NCBI RefSeq assembly: GCF_032884065.1
Contig: NC_088880.1
Coordinates: 25,854,715-25,918,714, forward strand
Origin: Artemia franciscana
Taxonomy: Eukaryota; Arthropoda; Branchiopoda; Anostraca; Artemiidae
DNA length: 64,000 nt
Reading direction: 5' to 3'
Made by a program: the position numbers and the translations under genes. This document shows positions 21,335-32,980 of this stretch, piece by piece. How positions within the stretch are numbered: the first letter of the stretch is position 1; the number at the start of each line of letters is the position of its first letter. The notes below the pieces were generated by a model, which saw only the letters and a program-made list of their open reading frames with translations, did no database searches and had not been told where the DNA came from.

Positions 21335-22930
21335 GCGATCGCAATTTCTGTCGGTCTGTCTGTTTGTCTTGGGGTTGCTAGTTTCGGCACTTTCAGATAA
21401 GCTAGGACGATGAAATTTGGCAGTCGTATCAGGGATCAGACCAAATTAAGTTAGAAATAGTTTTTCCCCGATTCGACTATCTGGAGAGTGGGGTGACGGT
21501 TAATTCGGAAAAATTAGAAAAAATGAGGCATTTTTAACTTACGAACGGGTGATCGGATCCTTATGAAATTTTATATTTAGAAAGATATCATGTCTCAGAG
21601 CTCTTATTTTAAAACTCGACCGAATCCGATGACAATGAGGAGAGTTGAGGGGGAAACCTGAAATCCTGGAAAACGCTTAGAGAGGAGGGATCAGGATGAA
21701 ACTTTGTGGGAAAAATAAGCACAATTCCTAGATGCGTGATTGAAAAAACTGGAACGGATCTGCTCTTTTTGGGGAAGTTGGGGGGGGGGGGGGTAATCCG
21801 GAAAAATTAGAAAAATTGAGGTGTTTTTAACTTACGAACGAGCGATCAGATCTTGATGAATTTTGACATTTAGCAGGGCCTCGTGATTCAGACCTCTTAT
21901 TTTGAATCAAGAGTGGATTCAGTGTCATTGGGGGGAGTTTGGGGGGATCTGAAATCTTGGAAAACACTTAGAGTGGAGGGATCGGGATGAAACTTGGTGG
22001 GAAAAATAAGCAAAAGTCCTAGATACTTGATTAACATAACCGGAACAGATCCGCTCTCTTTGGGGAAGTTATGGGGGTGTTTATTCTGAAAAAATAAAAA
22101 AAATGAGGTATTTTTAACTTACGAACGAATGATTGGATCTTAATGAAATTTTATATTTAGAAGGACCTCGTAGCTCAGACCTCATATTTTAAATCACTAC
22201 CGGATCCAGTGTAATTGGGTGGAGTTGGGGGGGGAGGAGAACTGGAAATCTTGGAAAACAATTAGAGTGGAGAGATCGGGAAGAAACTTGGTGGGAATAG
22301 TACGCAGAAATCCTAGAAGCGTGATTGACATAGCTGCACCGGATCCGATCTCTTTGGGGGAGTTGGGAGGGGGTGACCTAATTCGGTAATTCGGAAAAAA
22401 TAGAAAAAATGAGGTATTTTTAACTTACGAACTGGTGATTGGACCCTAATAAATTTTAATTTTGAAAGAAAATTGTGTCTCAGAGCTCTTATTTTAAATC
22501 CTGACTGGATCCGGTGACGTTGGGGGGAGTTGGAGGGAGAAAACGGAAATCTTAGAAAACGCTTAGAGTGGAGAGATCGGGATGAAACCTGGTGGGTAGA
22601 ATAAGCAAATTTCGTAGACACGTGATTGACGTAACCGAACTGGGTCCGCTCACTTTGGGGGAGTTAGGGGGTCCAGTGTTTTGGTAAGTTCGGTGCTTCT
22701 GGACGTGCTAGGACGATAAAAATTGATAGATGTATCAGGGACCGGCAAAAATCAACTTGATAAAGTCATTTTACTTGATTCGACCATCTGTGGGGCTGTA
22801 GGGAGCGGAATTATTAGAAAAAACAAGGTATTTTTGACCTACGAATGGGTGACCGGAACTTAATGAATTTTAATATTCAGAAAGAGCTCGCGTCTCAGAG
22901 CTCTTATTTCAAATCCTGACCGGTATTAAG
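21335..22930. repeat. Tandem repeat, ~290-310-bp unit, about five copies
   Basis: Units begin near 21508, 21802, 22086, 22394 and 22815 with TTAGAAAAAATGAGG and TTTTTAACTTACGAACG. Each then has GATCGGATC...AATGAAATTT, CTCAGAGCTCTTATTTTAAA, a G-rich GGGGGGAGTTGGGG block and GATCGGGATGAAACTTGGTG. The spacing to the last unit is longer and that unit is diverged. No coding potential. Confidence 0.85.
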
Positions 22931-23239
22931 CCTCTGGTTTTCCTTTTAAATCAATCTATTGATTCTTAGAATTTTGCTAGAGCTCATGCCATATGAGCTC
23001 TTGGCTCATGGCTCTTACGACCACGTCAGAAGTACCATATGCTTTCTTAGCTCTTGTTTTTATATAGCTAAAAAACTTCCTGTTAATGTACTGAGGAAGT
23101 GAATTATTTGTGTGTAGCATTTGGATGTGAATTTTCATCGAACTCAGGGATTTTAGTCTAAAGTAAGTGATTCCTCTAAAAGAAAAGGTCAATTTTGCTC
23201 GTTTCAACTGTATTTTTACCGATTTTTTCTTCTTCTTCG

Positions 23240-24090
23240 TTTCTATTTAAAATGCGGCCATACAAGTGACTGCCTAAAACTATCGTTTGATAGTTCTTCT
23301 GTAATATATCTCGCATATCATCTTCAACATTTCGAAGCACCAATGCTTCAGAGCCACAACTGATACTAGCATTATCGAGGCTTCCGAAATTCTAATTTTA
23401 GCTTGAAGACTTGGCCACCTATTCTTCTAATTTTTTTAAAAATTGGGGTAAATCTTTTCAAAACAGCCTACGACTTGGTTACTCCTTTATGCATCGTGAC
23501 TGTATGCGCCATCTTTATTAATAAGAAAATTATTTTTTTGACAGTCGCAAAGAATGAAATTGAAACAAACAAAAAGTAGTGCTTTGGAGCCTATGCGACG
23601 TACATAAACAGAAATGGTGTGAATAAACTAACTCAAGATGTTTTCCTATACTTGTAGAATCATGCGAAGCTAGATCTTTAACGAAAACACAAAGATTATG
23701 CATAACTATTGGTGAATGTGTTTCACTAAACAGTTTCTTAGAAAATGCGAAATTAAATTTTCAGTTACTATGAGCTGTGCTCGGTCTTTACCATGTTTCA
23801 GCTATTGCTCTAGCTAGGATACCACCTAGGTAATTGAATTTATTGACTTCGATTTTTTTTTTCTTTGTCTAATATAGTCTTTACATCTCGAATATTCTAT
23901 TTTAAGGTATTTAGACTTCATACCATTAAGTGAGCCTTCTAACCATTAACTTAATTATCTTAACATTAATTTTCAAGTCTATTTCTGCACCTTCAACCCC
24001 CCAAAACTTCCATAAATCTTTTTTTAACGCTAGTATTTTATCTAGAACCCTTGTCTCATTGAATGTCAAATCATAGGACAATCAAAGTAA
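23240..24090 (-). pseudogene. Non-LTR retrotransposon relic, RT end to C-terminal region
   Basis: On the - strand, WKFWGVEGAEIDLKINVKI near 24000 matches the segment after the RT catalytic box (compare 37460-37870). Further on, CGSEALVLRNVEDDMRDILQ and KNYQTIVLGSHL match the C-terminal region. Many stops. The A..IDLKIN and YGSEA.xLR signatures place it in the same family as 12961-13560. Confidence 0.7.
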
Positions 24091-24539
24091 AGGAACCATA
24101 TTACACAAAAAAAGGAACCCAAAGTAAATTTCCTGGTTATGTTATTGCTTGTTATGCATACGCAGTTCGTAGTTGCAAATTGAACCCATTGTTCAGAATC
24201 TATTGGCACAGAGTCTATCGATGAGATATGGAGTTACAAGCTCCTTAGATGCTATCCGAAGAATTGAATAGAATATGATCTATTGGCTAAAATAGCACAA
24301 AAGCTAGCTGAGCACGTCAGAACAATTACAATGATAAAACAGATTTTAGGGGATAAACAATAAAATAAAAAATTAAATCAACTATCAAAATAATAGGGTA
24401 CACAAGTCAAGTTGAGTACTTGGAGCTCTACGAGCATTGAGTCTTGTATTTGGAAGGATTGGGGGGATTTTTTTGAAGGGGGGTGGAATGTTGATGATAG
24501 TCAGAACTCAGGCACTTGTGCCTGAGTTCAGGCAAAGTT

Positions 24540-25125
24540 TATGGTAAGGATATGACGTCATGATTCCAATGTTGCAAGTTCAAATCTAGCCCAACGTTCA
24601 TCGTGTGTAGCATAGGACGTGCCCAGTATAATTTTCATTGCTCTTTTTTGAATACTTTCAATTCTAGAACACTGGTTTTTAATCCACCCAGGGTGCCAGA
24701 CAGGTCAAGCATATTCAAGACAAGGTCTTATATAAGAACAATAAATTATTTTAAGGTTCTGGATTGATATGGGGAACCGTTTAAGAAGGAAGAAAGATCT
24801 AAGGAGAAAACTACAAGATTTAAATAAGTAGAAAGTGTGGGAGTTCTATTTAAGATCATTTTCTAACTGCATACCAAGCAGTTTAACCGAATTTAAATTT
24901 GGTATGCAAAGGTCGTATATTCATAGGCCGTATATTTTTAAAAAGGAAAACAGCATGAAACTGCTTTTGAATATGCTCAAGTTCAGTTTAACATTGTCTA
25001 GATCACTCTTTAAATTGTTAATGAGTGAGTCAAATTTGACGTCCGAAGTAGTAGAGGTTTGACAAAGATTAAGTAATGTCAAATCATCAGCATATTTAAA
25101 AGAATTCTCTAGCCTTGGTAAAATC
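24540..25125 (-). pseudogene. CR1/Daphne-like LINE reverse transcriptase relic
   Basis: The - strand carries the RT catalytic box FKYADDLTLLN (YADD at 25095-25084). After stops it gives VKLLGMQLENDLK, IIYCSYIRPCLEYA, PVWHPGWIKNQCSRIESIQK and RAMKIILGTSY. This order is the RT palm and thumb region of CR1-clade and related LINEs. It is a different family from the RTE-like relics. At least two in-frame stops. Confidence 0.75.
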
Positions 25126-25825
25126 TCTGGAACCTAGAGCCCTTGCATTATCAATAACTATCTGGTGATCCAAGAACTGGGGCGTTTCGAAAGCGGCTCA
25201 ATGTTGATTCTACCTTCCTGAATGTATTTCTATAGGCTCGTCAATGGATAATTTCTGAATTTATTTTCATTGTGTCTTGCTTTTGTTTTTGTTTTTTTGT
25301 CTTTCCTACTCCATCAGTTCTCTGCTTTTGTAAATCATAACGGGCAATAAAAATGTATTATTATTATTATTACTTTATTTTTTAGATTAAGAGAAAAAAG
25401 AAATCAGTTATGAAAATTTAACAAATACTTGGTCAGAATTGTGACAAAAAGTGGCTGATTAAAATCTAAGTTTGTGGGGCTTCTATTTTGCTCCAAATAT
25501 TATACTTTTTATTTTACTAAACCATTATTTCTACGAAGAGTGTATTTTTCATGCATTTTTTACGTTTTGGGTTTGGTAGTATTGATATGCCAGCCTGCAC
25601 ACCCACTTACATCTTTCAAACGTTTTAAGTATGAAGTAATGTGACATAACTTTCACCTTTGATATTACATTATATTAACCTATTATATTATATTACATAA
25701 TATAATACTCACCTATTATATTATCTCCCCTATAATATATAACTCATCTATTATATTAAACTGAAAATAAAATTCTTCACGCCTCGAATGAGCTGAATAG
25801 AACTATAATTAAGTTTATTTTTAAG
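25126..25825. other. Intron sequence, AT-rich
   Basis: A short (TTA)n run lies near 25360-25375 and repeated TATTATATTA near 25665-25760. Nothing coding before the acceptor TTTTTAAG at 25825. Confidence 0.5.
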
Positions 25826-26019
25826 GTAAATAAGGAACTGAAATCATCCCGGCACCTAACCTTGGTTATAAGGAAAGGTGTGGCATGTGACCTTGTTTTT
25901 GCTGATTTTTGTGGATCAGACAGTGGTCGTGGCAGTGGAGACGGAACAACACCTAGTCCAGTTATAAACGAAAGAAAAAGACTTTCATTTGTGTCAGAGG
26001 AAGAAGTTTTAAGCGAGAG
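25826..26019 (+). CDS. USH1C-like: Harmonin-like gene, exon C: end of PDZ2, with a GC splice donor
   Basis: Acceptor TTTTTAAG|GTA in phase 0, matching exon B. It reads VNKELKSSRHLTLVIRKG (helix B and last strand of PDZ2; vertebrate harmonin has L-K-S-S-R-x-L-T here), then CDLVFADFCGSDSGRGSGDG, TTPSPVINERKRLSF and VSEEEVLSE. The frame meets a stop at 26027-26029. No GT gives an end phase compatible with the next exon, but GAGAG|GCAAGA at 26019/26020 is a good GC-type donor. It leaves two bases (AG) that join the first C of exon D to make Ser. The GC donor is an inference from phase and consensus. Confidence 0.8.
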
Positions 26020-26687
26020 GCAAGATTGCTAATTTTATTTTTGAATTGGGATTAAAAAAAAAGAAAAAGAATTAAACATCCATACGGTTCTAATTTTCAC
26101 TTAGTTCAATGTTATTTTTTCACCGGATAAGTTGCACTATAGCAAACTTTACTACATGTCTGATGCCTTGTTTTTAATAATTCAAAAATATACCAAGAGC
26201 GCCACGAATCGTAAGCAGGGCTTAAGGCTCTAAAGCCGGTTCAAATTTTGTTAAAGAAAACGATTATTTGTTTTAATCTGAAAACCCTTGTTCAAAATAG
26301 GTGGATGATAAGCCGAATTTAAATTTCCCCAGTTTCAGAACCGTAATTCTTATGCCAGCGAAATCAAAACATCACCCACGCGTCTTTACCAAATATGTGT
26401 TTGATTAGTCATTCTCCAGGCTTCAGAACCAAGTTTTTCAGTACTTGACAGGTTTTAGGACTTTAAAGGAAGAAATTACCCATATCTAAATAACTTATTG
26501 CAAAAAGACCTGTATCAGTTCCACGTGTGCTCATATTCCTTTTATCAAGCACAATGGAAAGCATTATCGTGAATTTACCGAGTAGTTTCCTTGAAAGAAT
26601 CACTTTTTTCTACATTTCAATCTACCTGTATATTTAGTAATAATATCGCTGCCTACTAGAAATATAAATATTCTTTAAAGAATTAAT
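26020..26687. other. Intron sequence, nothing recognised
   Basis: No further exon or repeat signature. Confidence 0.45.
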
Positions 26688-28055
26688 TAAAAAAAACAAG
26701 TTTTTTCAACTGAAAGTAAGGAGCAACATTAAAACTTATAACGAACAGAAATTATTTCATATATGAAGGGGTTGCTCCTCCTCAACACCTCGCTCCTTAC
26801 GCTATAAGTTTTTTATTACTTTCGGAAAAAGGTTCTTATTGTTCCAATTAAATGACCATTGTGTTTCGGGAGTCGTTCTTAAAGAATTGTGGTAAAATCC
26901 AAACATTAGCGTAAAGAGCGAAGTGTTGAAAAGGATAAAACCCTTTTCATATACGTAATAATTTCTTTTCGTTTTGAGTCTTAATGTTGTTCCTTACATT
27001 CAGTTGAAAAAACTTATTTTTAAAATTAATTTCTGATCGTTTTTTTAAATATTCCTAGGAAATCTCGCTCCACCTCTACCGAGGAACACACTCCCACGGA
27101 TATTTCCTCAAGAAAATTAAATCGCGATAAAAATTTTCCCAAGACAATTACCCTTAACAACTCCACACATATAATTGAGACGGAAAAGAGAAAGCAAGAA
27201 ATATAAAAAGAATTTTGTACAGGAATTCTGGAAAATCCCCCAGTGTTTAGTCTCGTCTGACAAGTACACCCCCTGGAATGCTCCCTCGCCATGGAAAGTT
27301 CGTCCGTAAAAAAAAAAAAAAAACCTGCAGAAAATTCGTCTTCCCACCCTAAAATGTATACATGCTTCCCAAAAGCAATGTCTACGCGTAAATAATGGGC
27401 AATTTTAAATACCTTTCCCCTGGTGCTGCAAGGGGGGAGGGTCATTTTGTACCCAAAGACATAGTTATTGGAGCTTCCAACTTTAATGAACAAAACGACT
27501 ATCTCAAATTTCAATCGGACCATGTTGGGAAAAAAAGGGCGGGGGAGGAGGCCTAGCTGCCCTTCAATCTTTTTGGTCACTTAAGAAGGACAATAGAACT
27601 TTAAATTACCTATTGAATGAACCCATTCACGATATTCTGGGACTAATGGTTCAATATGGTTACCCCTGGAAGAAAAAAACAAACACACAAATAAACGCGT
27701 ATCTCCGGTCTTTCTTTTGACAAAAAATGCAAAATTTCACATTTTTACAGATAGGAGCTTGAAACCTCTACAATACGGTTCTCTGATATGCTGAATCCGA
27801 TGGTATGATTTTCATGAAGATTCTATAGCTCTTAGTGGGTGTTATCTCCTTTTATCCAAAATAAGACAAAACTCTTCAGGCTCATTACCTTTGATGGTTA
27901 AGACTAAACTTAATGAAACTTATATGTTTAAAATCAGCACACAAATATAACTCTTTTGATATGTATATCAGTATCAAAATTCAGCTTTTTAGAGTTTCGA
28001 TTACTATTGATCCGGTTCCTTCTTACTTACAGTTCGTTACTACAAACTGTTTGAT
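26688..28055 (+). repeat. R1 dispersed repeat, long copy
   Basis: The left end is a foldback (about 26690-27020, arms around CAACTGAAAGTAAGGAGCAAC and TTCCTTACATTCAGTTG). The right end is the hairpin TTCGTTACTACAAACTG and TTTGAT (to 28055). The 184-codon - strand frame inside (27026-27580) is part of the repeat and has no protein similarity I recognise. Confidence 0.8.
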
Positions 28056-29655
28056 ATTCACCCCTTCGTTTCTCTTGGAGCCTTAATAGCTTTTCGTACA
28101 ACATTTATTTCAGAAATTATTTAAACCTGTACTTTATTTTGCGTTCTCACACTTGCTGCAAAGCAAATAAAACATCTAACCAACAAATAACTTGCATCCT
28201 CAATATCTGAAAAAGAATTCCCTAGCCTCTCTACTGTAGTAAGTGATGAGTAGAGAATGTATTGTTCAATTTATGATTAATTTTGAGCAACAAATGAACA
28301 GATTTAGAAAAAAATACAGGAAAGATGACACATGGAAACTAACACAGCAACGACCACAAGAACAAGCACCATAAAAGCACAAGAACAAATGTCTGGTCAC
28401 ATGACAAAACACAAAATCTAACGGGGGACCCATCTTAGTAATGAATGACTTATAAGAGGAACCGTCAGTGCAAGATAAAGGTTAAAGAAAGCAATATGAA
28501 AATAAAAATTTATTGACAACTATGGAATTGCTATCCCATGATGGAAGTGTACACGAATATAGGCTGGCACAAATAAATATGGTACAAATAAATAGTGTAG
28601 TATATGATACTAGTTTTCCCCTTGTGATTGAGAACGCGTCCACTAGGTGTCCACCAGAAAGTTTTTCCACCTGAGGGAAAACTCTTTAAAAGGCAATTTT
28701 TATGTATTTATTTAATATAGATAATACGGCCGAGCAGAATCGAGTAGGCTTGAAATGGACAGGGCTCCTTATTTCAAATAAGCAAGCAAATTGTTTTCTT
28801 TACCTTGTATTTTAACCCGGTATGATAACACAGCCCCGAGCCCACCAAAACACGAAAAAGAAGAATTAAAAGACACAGAAATATAAGAAAATCCAAATAT
28901 AAATAAAAATATGGAATATCCTATATGTAGAATATGGAATATTGTAAAGTATATAGTCTATCTTTACTTTTAGAATATAAGTAGAATATTCCAGAATCCC
29001 TTCTTTTCTTCATATCTTGTTTTTGTCTTACATTTCACCAGTGATACTCAATCCTATAATTATTATTAAACATTTTAAATAAAATAAATTTTAAATAATT
29101 ATTTAATATAATTTTCTCTTATAATAATAAGGAAACTTTTGGGAAGTCATTTTTGGTCACAAGAGGTTCTGCGGCTGGTTTCAGGACAGTGGTAATCCAG
29201 TCCTCCCTGTCAGAGGCCGAGCTTGTAGAGCAAAATCACTAACCCCCACTATGATTAACTTAGAATTGCTAATAAAAAGTGATGAGCCTACGGTAAATTG
29301 TATAATTTATCAAGACTGTGATCTTGATGAGAACTACACCAAAATATTCAGCTCTATTCATGAAAACAAATAGGAGGTTTCATGAGGGTAATTCTTTGTG
29401 GGGGGGATTTTCTGGGAGTTGTTGTTTGAAGGGAATATTCCCGGAAAAATATGAGACGGGGGGATATTCCGAGGAGGAGGATTTCCAGGGAAATTTTTCG
29501 AGCGGGAGGATTCTTTCAAAAGGGAGTTGTTTGTAGGGGGCATTTTCTCAGGGGAATGGAATGAGCTGGACAACGATAGCTGATAAAATATAAGCGATAT
29601 GTTTGGCAGGCTTCCTACCTTTCCGTCTCAAAAAGACTAAAGGAAATATTAATAA
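28056..29655. other. Intron sequence with a small G-rich R1-like patch
   Basis: Mostly unremarkable AT-rich sequence. At 29395-29560, GGGGGGATTTTCTGGGAG-type repeats resemble the G-rich internal module of R1. No exon found. Confidence 0.45.
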
Positions 29656-29765
29656 CTAGCTGTTGGGGTGGCGCTTCGCGCCACCCCCAAGACCCCCCCC
29701 CCCGTAAGTCGTTACGTGCCATATTAGTTACACGCCATTGTAGTTGTGTCCCTATGTCCCACCTG

Positions 29766-29841
<76 letters not shown>

Positions 29842-31026
29842 TTTAACTACATAAAACTTGCGAATATACAACATTCTTCGCTGTCCCATTGTCTGTGCAT
29901 ATAAATAGATTGTCAGGTTTACCGACTCTTGAACATGCAACATATAATGGTCCATGGGAAAACAATCCGTATTCAGATCTATACCTCATGATTCTAATGA
30001 TTGCCCTTGAGCTTTGTTGATGGTGATTGCTAATTGACCATTCCCTGTGTCGCCGTCGTCATTTATATATCCCCCTGTGCCCCCCCAGCGTCCCCGTTGT
30101 AGTTGTGTCCCTGTGTCCCGGTCGTCATTTATATTCCCTGTGTCCCGGTCGTCATTTGTGTCCCGGTGTCCCAGTCTGTGATTTCTCTTTGAGTGTCCCG
30201 GGCGTCATTTATATTCCTTGTGTTCCGGTGTCCCGGTCGTCATTTGTGTCCCGGTGTCCCGGTCTGTATATACAATCGTTTTTGAATTGGTCTTTTTTTT
30301 AGTTTTTAGTTTTTTACCTTTATTTTAGTTTTTTTAGTTATACCTCATGATTCTAATGATTGCCCTTGAGCTTTGTTGATGGTGATTGCTAATCGAACAT
30401 TCCCTGTGTCCCCGTCGTCATTTATATATCCTCCTGTGCCCCCCGGCATCCCCGTTGTAGTTGTGTCCCTGTGTCCCGGTCGTCATTTATATTCCCTGTG
30501 TCCCGGTCGTCATTTGTATCCCGGTGTCCCGGTCTGTATATACATTCGTTTTTGAAATGGTATATGATGAGATAAATTTTTGTATTTTTCCCCTTTTTTT
30601 CTTTTTAGTTTTTTTTTTGGTTTTACTTTTTTCAGTTTTTTTTCTTTTTTCTTTTTAGTTTTTTTATTTTAATTTTTTTTTCTTTTTAGTTTTTTTTGTA
30701 GTTTTTACCTTTTTTTTAGTTTTTATTTACTTATGTCCTGGGCGTCATTTATACTCCCTGTGTCCCCGTCGTCATTTGTGTCCCGGTGCTTTGTTGATGG
30801 TGATTGCTAATCGAACATTCCTTGTGTCCCGGTCGCTTTCTCTTTGAGTTTCCCGGTCGTCATTTATATTTCCTATGTGCTGGTGTCCCGGTCGTCATTT
30901 GTGTCCCGATGTCCCGGTCTTGTAATTTCGTCAGTCGAAAACATGATGTCAGTCAACACACAAACATGACGTCACCCGACAGACAGACCCACACAGACAC
31001 AGACAACTTATTTATATATATATAGA
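29656..31026 (-). mobile_element. Complete non-autonomous Helitron, 1,371 bp
   Basis: On the - strand it begins TC (31026-31025) preceded by A, and ends CTAG (29659-29656) followed by T, so both termini and both flanks fit A/T insertion. Inside are GTGACGTCATG motifs, a minisatellite (30930-30045, interrupted by an A/T-rich tract), a helicase remnant (about 29980-29845), (TA)n (29838-29770), a GC-rich block and a hairpin. Only one hairpin is evident, and the block is shortened relative to other copies. It ends 153 bases before exon D. Confidence 0.85.
29770..29838. repeat. (TA)n microsatellite inside a Helitron
   Basis: About 69 bases of alternating TA in the usual slot between the helicase remnant and the GC-rich block. 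Confidence 0.95.
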
Positions 31027-31179
31027 TTATCGACACCCTTTGCTCCATCAATGACTCTGGATTACTATTGTCTTTCTTTGTTATTGCTAAAATTCATGCA
31101 GCAAAACTTTTAATATAACTTTATTATTATCTTCTTTGTCTGTTTTACCTTTGTTGATCCTTTTTCTTATCCTTTATAG

Positions 31180-31450
31180 CACAAATCCTGTGTTGAGAAG
31201 AAGTGTATCAGTTGACCGTAATATTGACTGGGTTGCCGTTGAAGAGGAATGGGAAAGCGCTGAAGAGCTCGAATTCATGGGAGTTCATTCCCCTCAATAT
31301 CTTGGAACTCGGAGCTTGTGCAAGACAAACAGTTCAAGTAGCTCTAATTTCGATGTTCAAATAGAGATTGAAAAAATTCGACTCGAGGAAGAAAAGCGAA
31401 GACTAAAAATCGAAAAAAGTATAATAGAAGAAGAAAAACGACTTTTGAAG
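31180..31450 (+). CDS. USH1C-like: Harmonin-like gene, exon D: linker and start of coiled coil
   Basis: Acceptor TTATCCTTTATAG|C and donor TTGAAG|GTATGA. After the split Ser codon it reads TNPVLRRSVSVDRNIDWVAV, EEEWESAEELEFMGVHSPQY and LGTRSLCKTNSSSSSN. Then comes a charged heptad-like helix EKIRLEEEKRRLKIEKSII, EEEKRLLK that continues in exon E. RRSVSVDR and a Ser run look like phosphorylation-prone linker. A coiled coil after PDZ2 is also the harmonin arrangement. Ends in phase 0. Confidence 0.85.
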
Positions 31451-31599
31451 GTATGATTTGCAAATTTATTTATTCTTGTGCCAAAAATCAAGATGAAAAT
31501 TAGAAAAATGTTCCAAAAATGAGCTATTTTTCTCCTGTAAGTTTTCTCGAGGTTTTCATCAATTGGGTAAGCCCATGTCATGAGTCAGGGTGTGGTTTT

Positions 31600-32980
31600 T
31601 CAACCAGTTCGTGGCAACGAACTGGTTGAAAAACTGTTTGGCTCAATAGTAACCGAAACTCTAAAAAACGGAATTTTGATGCCAATAGATATATCAAAAG
31701 CATCGGCTTATTGCGTTGATTTAAATATATAAGTTTTATTAAGTTTAGTCTTACCGATTAAAGGCTACGAGCTGGAGAATATTTGCCTGGCTTTTGAAAA
31801 AAGGGAAATACAACCCCTAAAAGTATTAGAATCTTAATGAAAATAACACCGCCTGATTCAGCGTATCAGAAATCCCTATTATAGTGGTTTCAAGCTCCTA
31901 TCTCCAAAAATGTGGAATTTTGTATTTTTCATAAGAAAGATCACGGATGCGTGTTTATTTGCTTGTTTGTTTTTCTTTCTTTTTTTTTCCCCTAGGGGTG
32001 ATCGTATCGACCCAGTGGTCCTAGAATATTGTGAGACTGCTCATTTGAACGGAAATTAAAAGTTGTAATGCCCTTTTCAATTGACCTAAAACATTGGATG
32101 GCAATTTGGCCCCCTCCCCCCTTTTTCCCAAAGTCGTTCGATCAAAATTTTGAGATAGCTATTTTTCTCATCATAGATGAAAAGCGCAAAAACTATGCCT
32201 TTGGATATTAAACAATCCCCCCCAAAGCTCCGGGGAAAAGGTCTTTAAGTCATAAAATTTGCTCTTTTTTACACATAATATTTGTTATTGTGAATTATTT
32301 ATACATTTTCGGGTGGGGTGGGGGCAAAGTTTTTGCTGGAGCTTTTTCCTAGGGGGAATTTTATATTTGGAGGGAAGTTTCCAAGGGAGGAACTTGTCAA
32401 GGAAAATTATATAGTGGGGGAATTAGCCAGAATTACTATACAAAATTCTTTTTAAATGTCTTGCTTTCTCTTTCCCATCTCAATTTCACGCTTGGAGTTG
32501 CTAAAGATAATTTTCCGGGGTAAATTTTCACCGGGATTAATTTGTCTAGAGGATATTTCCATAGGGAGAAGGATTTCTCCGTGGAAGTGGGGCCAGACTT
32601 CCTGACATTACTTAAGAGAGATCAGAAATTAAATAAACAAAAACAAGTTTTTTCGACTGAAAGTAAGGAGCAACATTAAAGCTTAAAACGAATAGAAATT
32701 ATTACATGTGTGAAGAGGATGGACTCCTCCTCGAAACCTTGCTTTCTTTGCAAAATTTAGAATTTTGTCCCAATTCTTTAAGAACGACTCCTGAAACACA
32801 TTGGTCATTTAATTAGAGCAATAGGAAGCTTTTTTTTAAATATTAAAAAACTTTAGCGTAAAGAGCGAGGTTTTAAGGAGGAGACAATCTCCTTCATACG
32901 CATAATAATTTATGTTCGTTTTAAGTTTTAATGTTCCTCCTTACTTTCAGTTGAAAAAAGTTGTTTTTAAAAAAAATTTA
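31600..32980 (-). repeat. R1 dispersed repeat, long copy
   Basis: The left end is an altered hairpin (CCAGTTCGTGGCAACGAACTGG). The body has ATCACGGATGCGTGTTTATT and GGGTGATCGTATCGACCCAG. The right end is a foldback (about 32640-32975). It starts 150 bases after exon D. Confidence 0.8.

Noticed and set aside
27026-27580. 184-codon ORF on the - strand
   Set aside because: It lies wholly inside an R1 repeat, has no protein-like composition or motif I recognise, and is not kept in other R1 copies.
30027-30555. Cys/Pro-rich ORFs (CVPVVICVPV repeats)
   Set aside because: Translation of the Helitron minisatellite.
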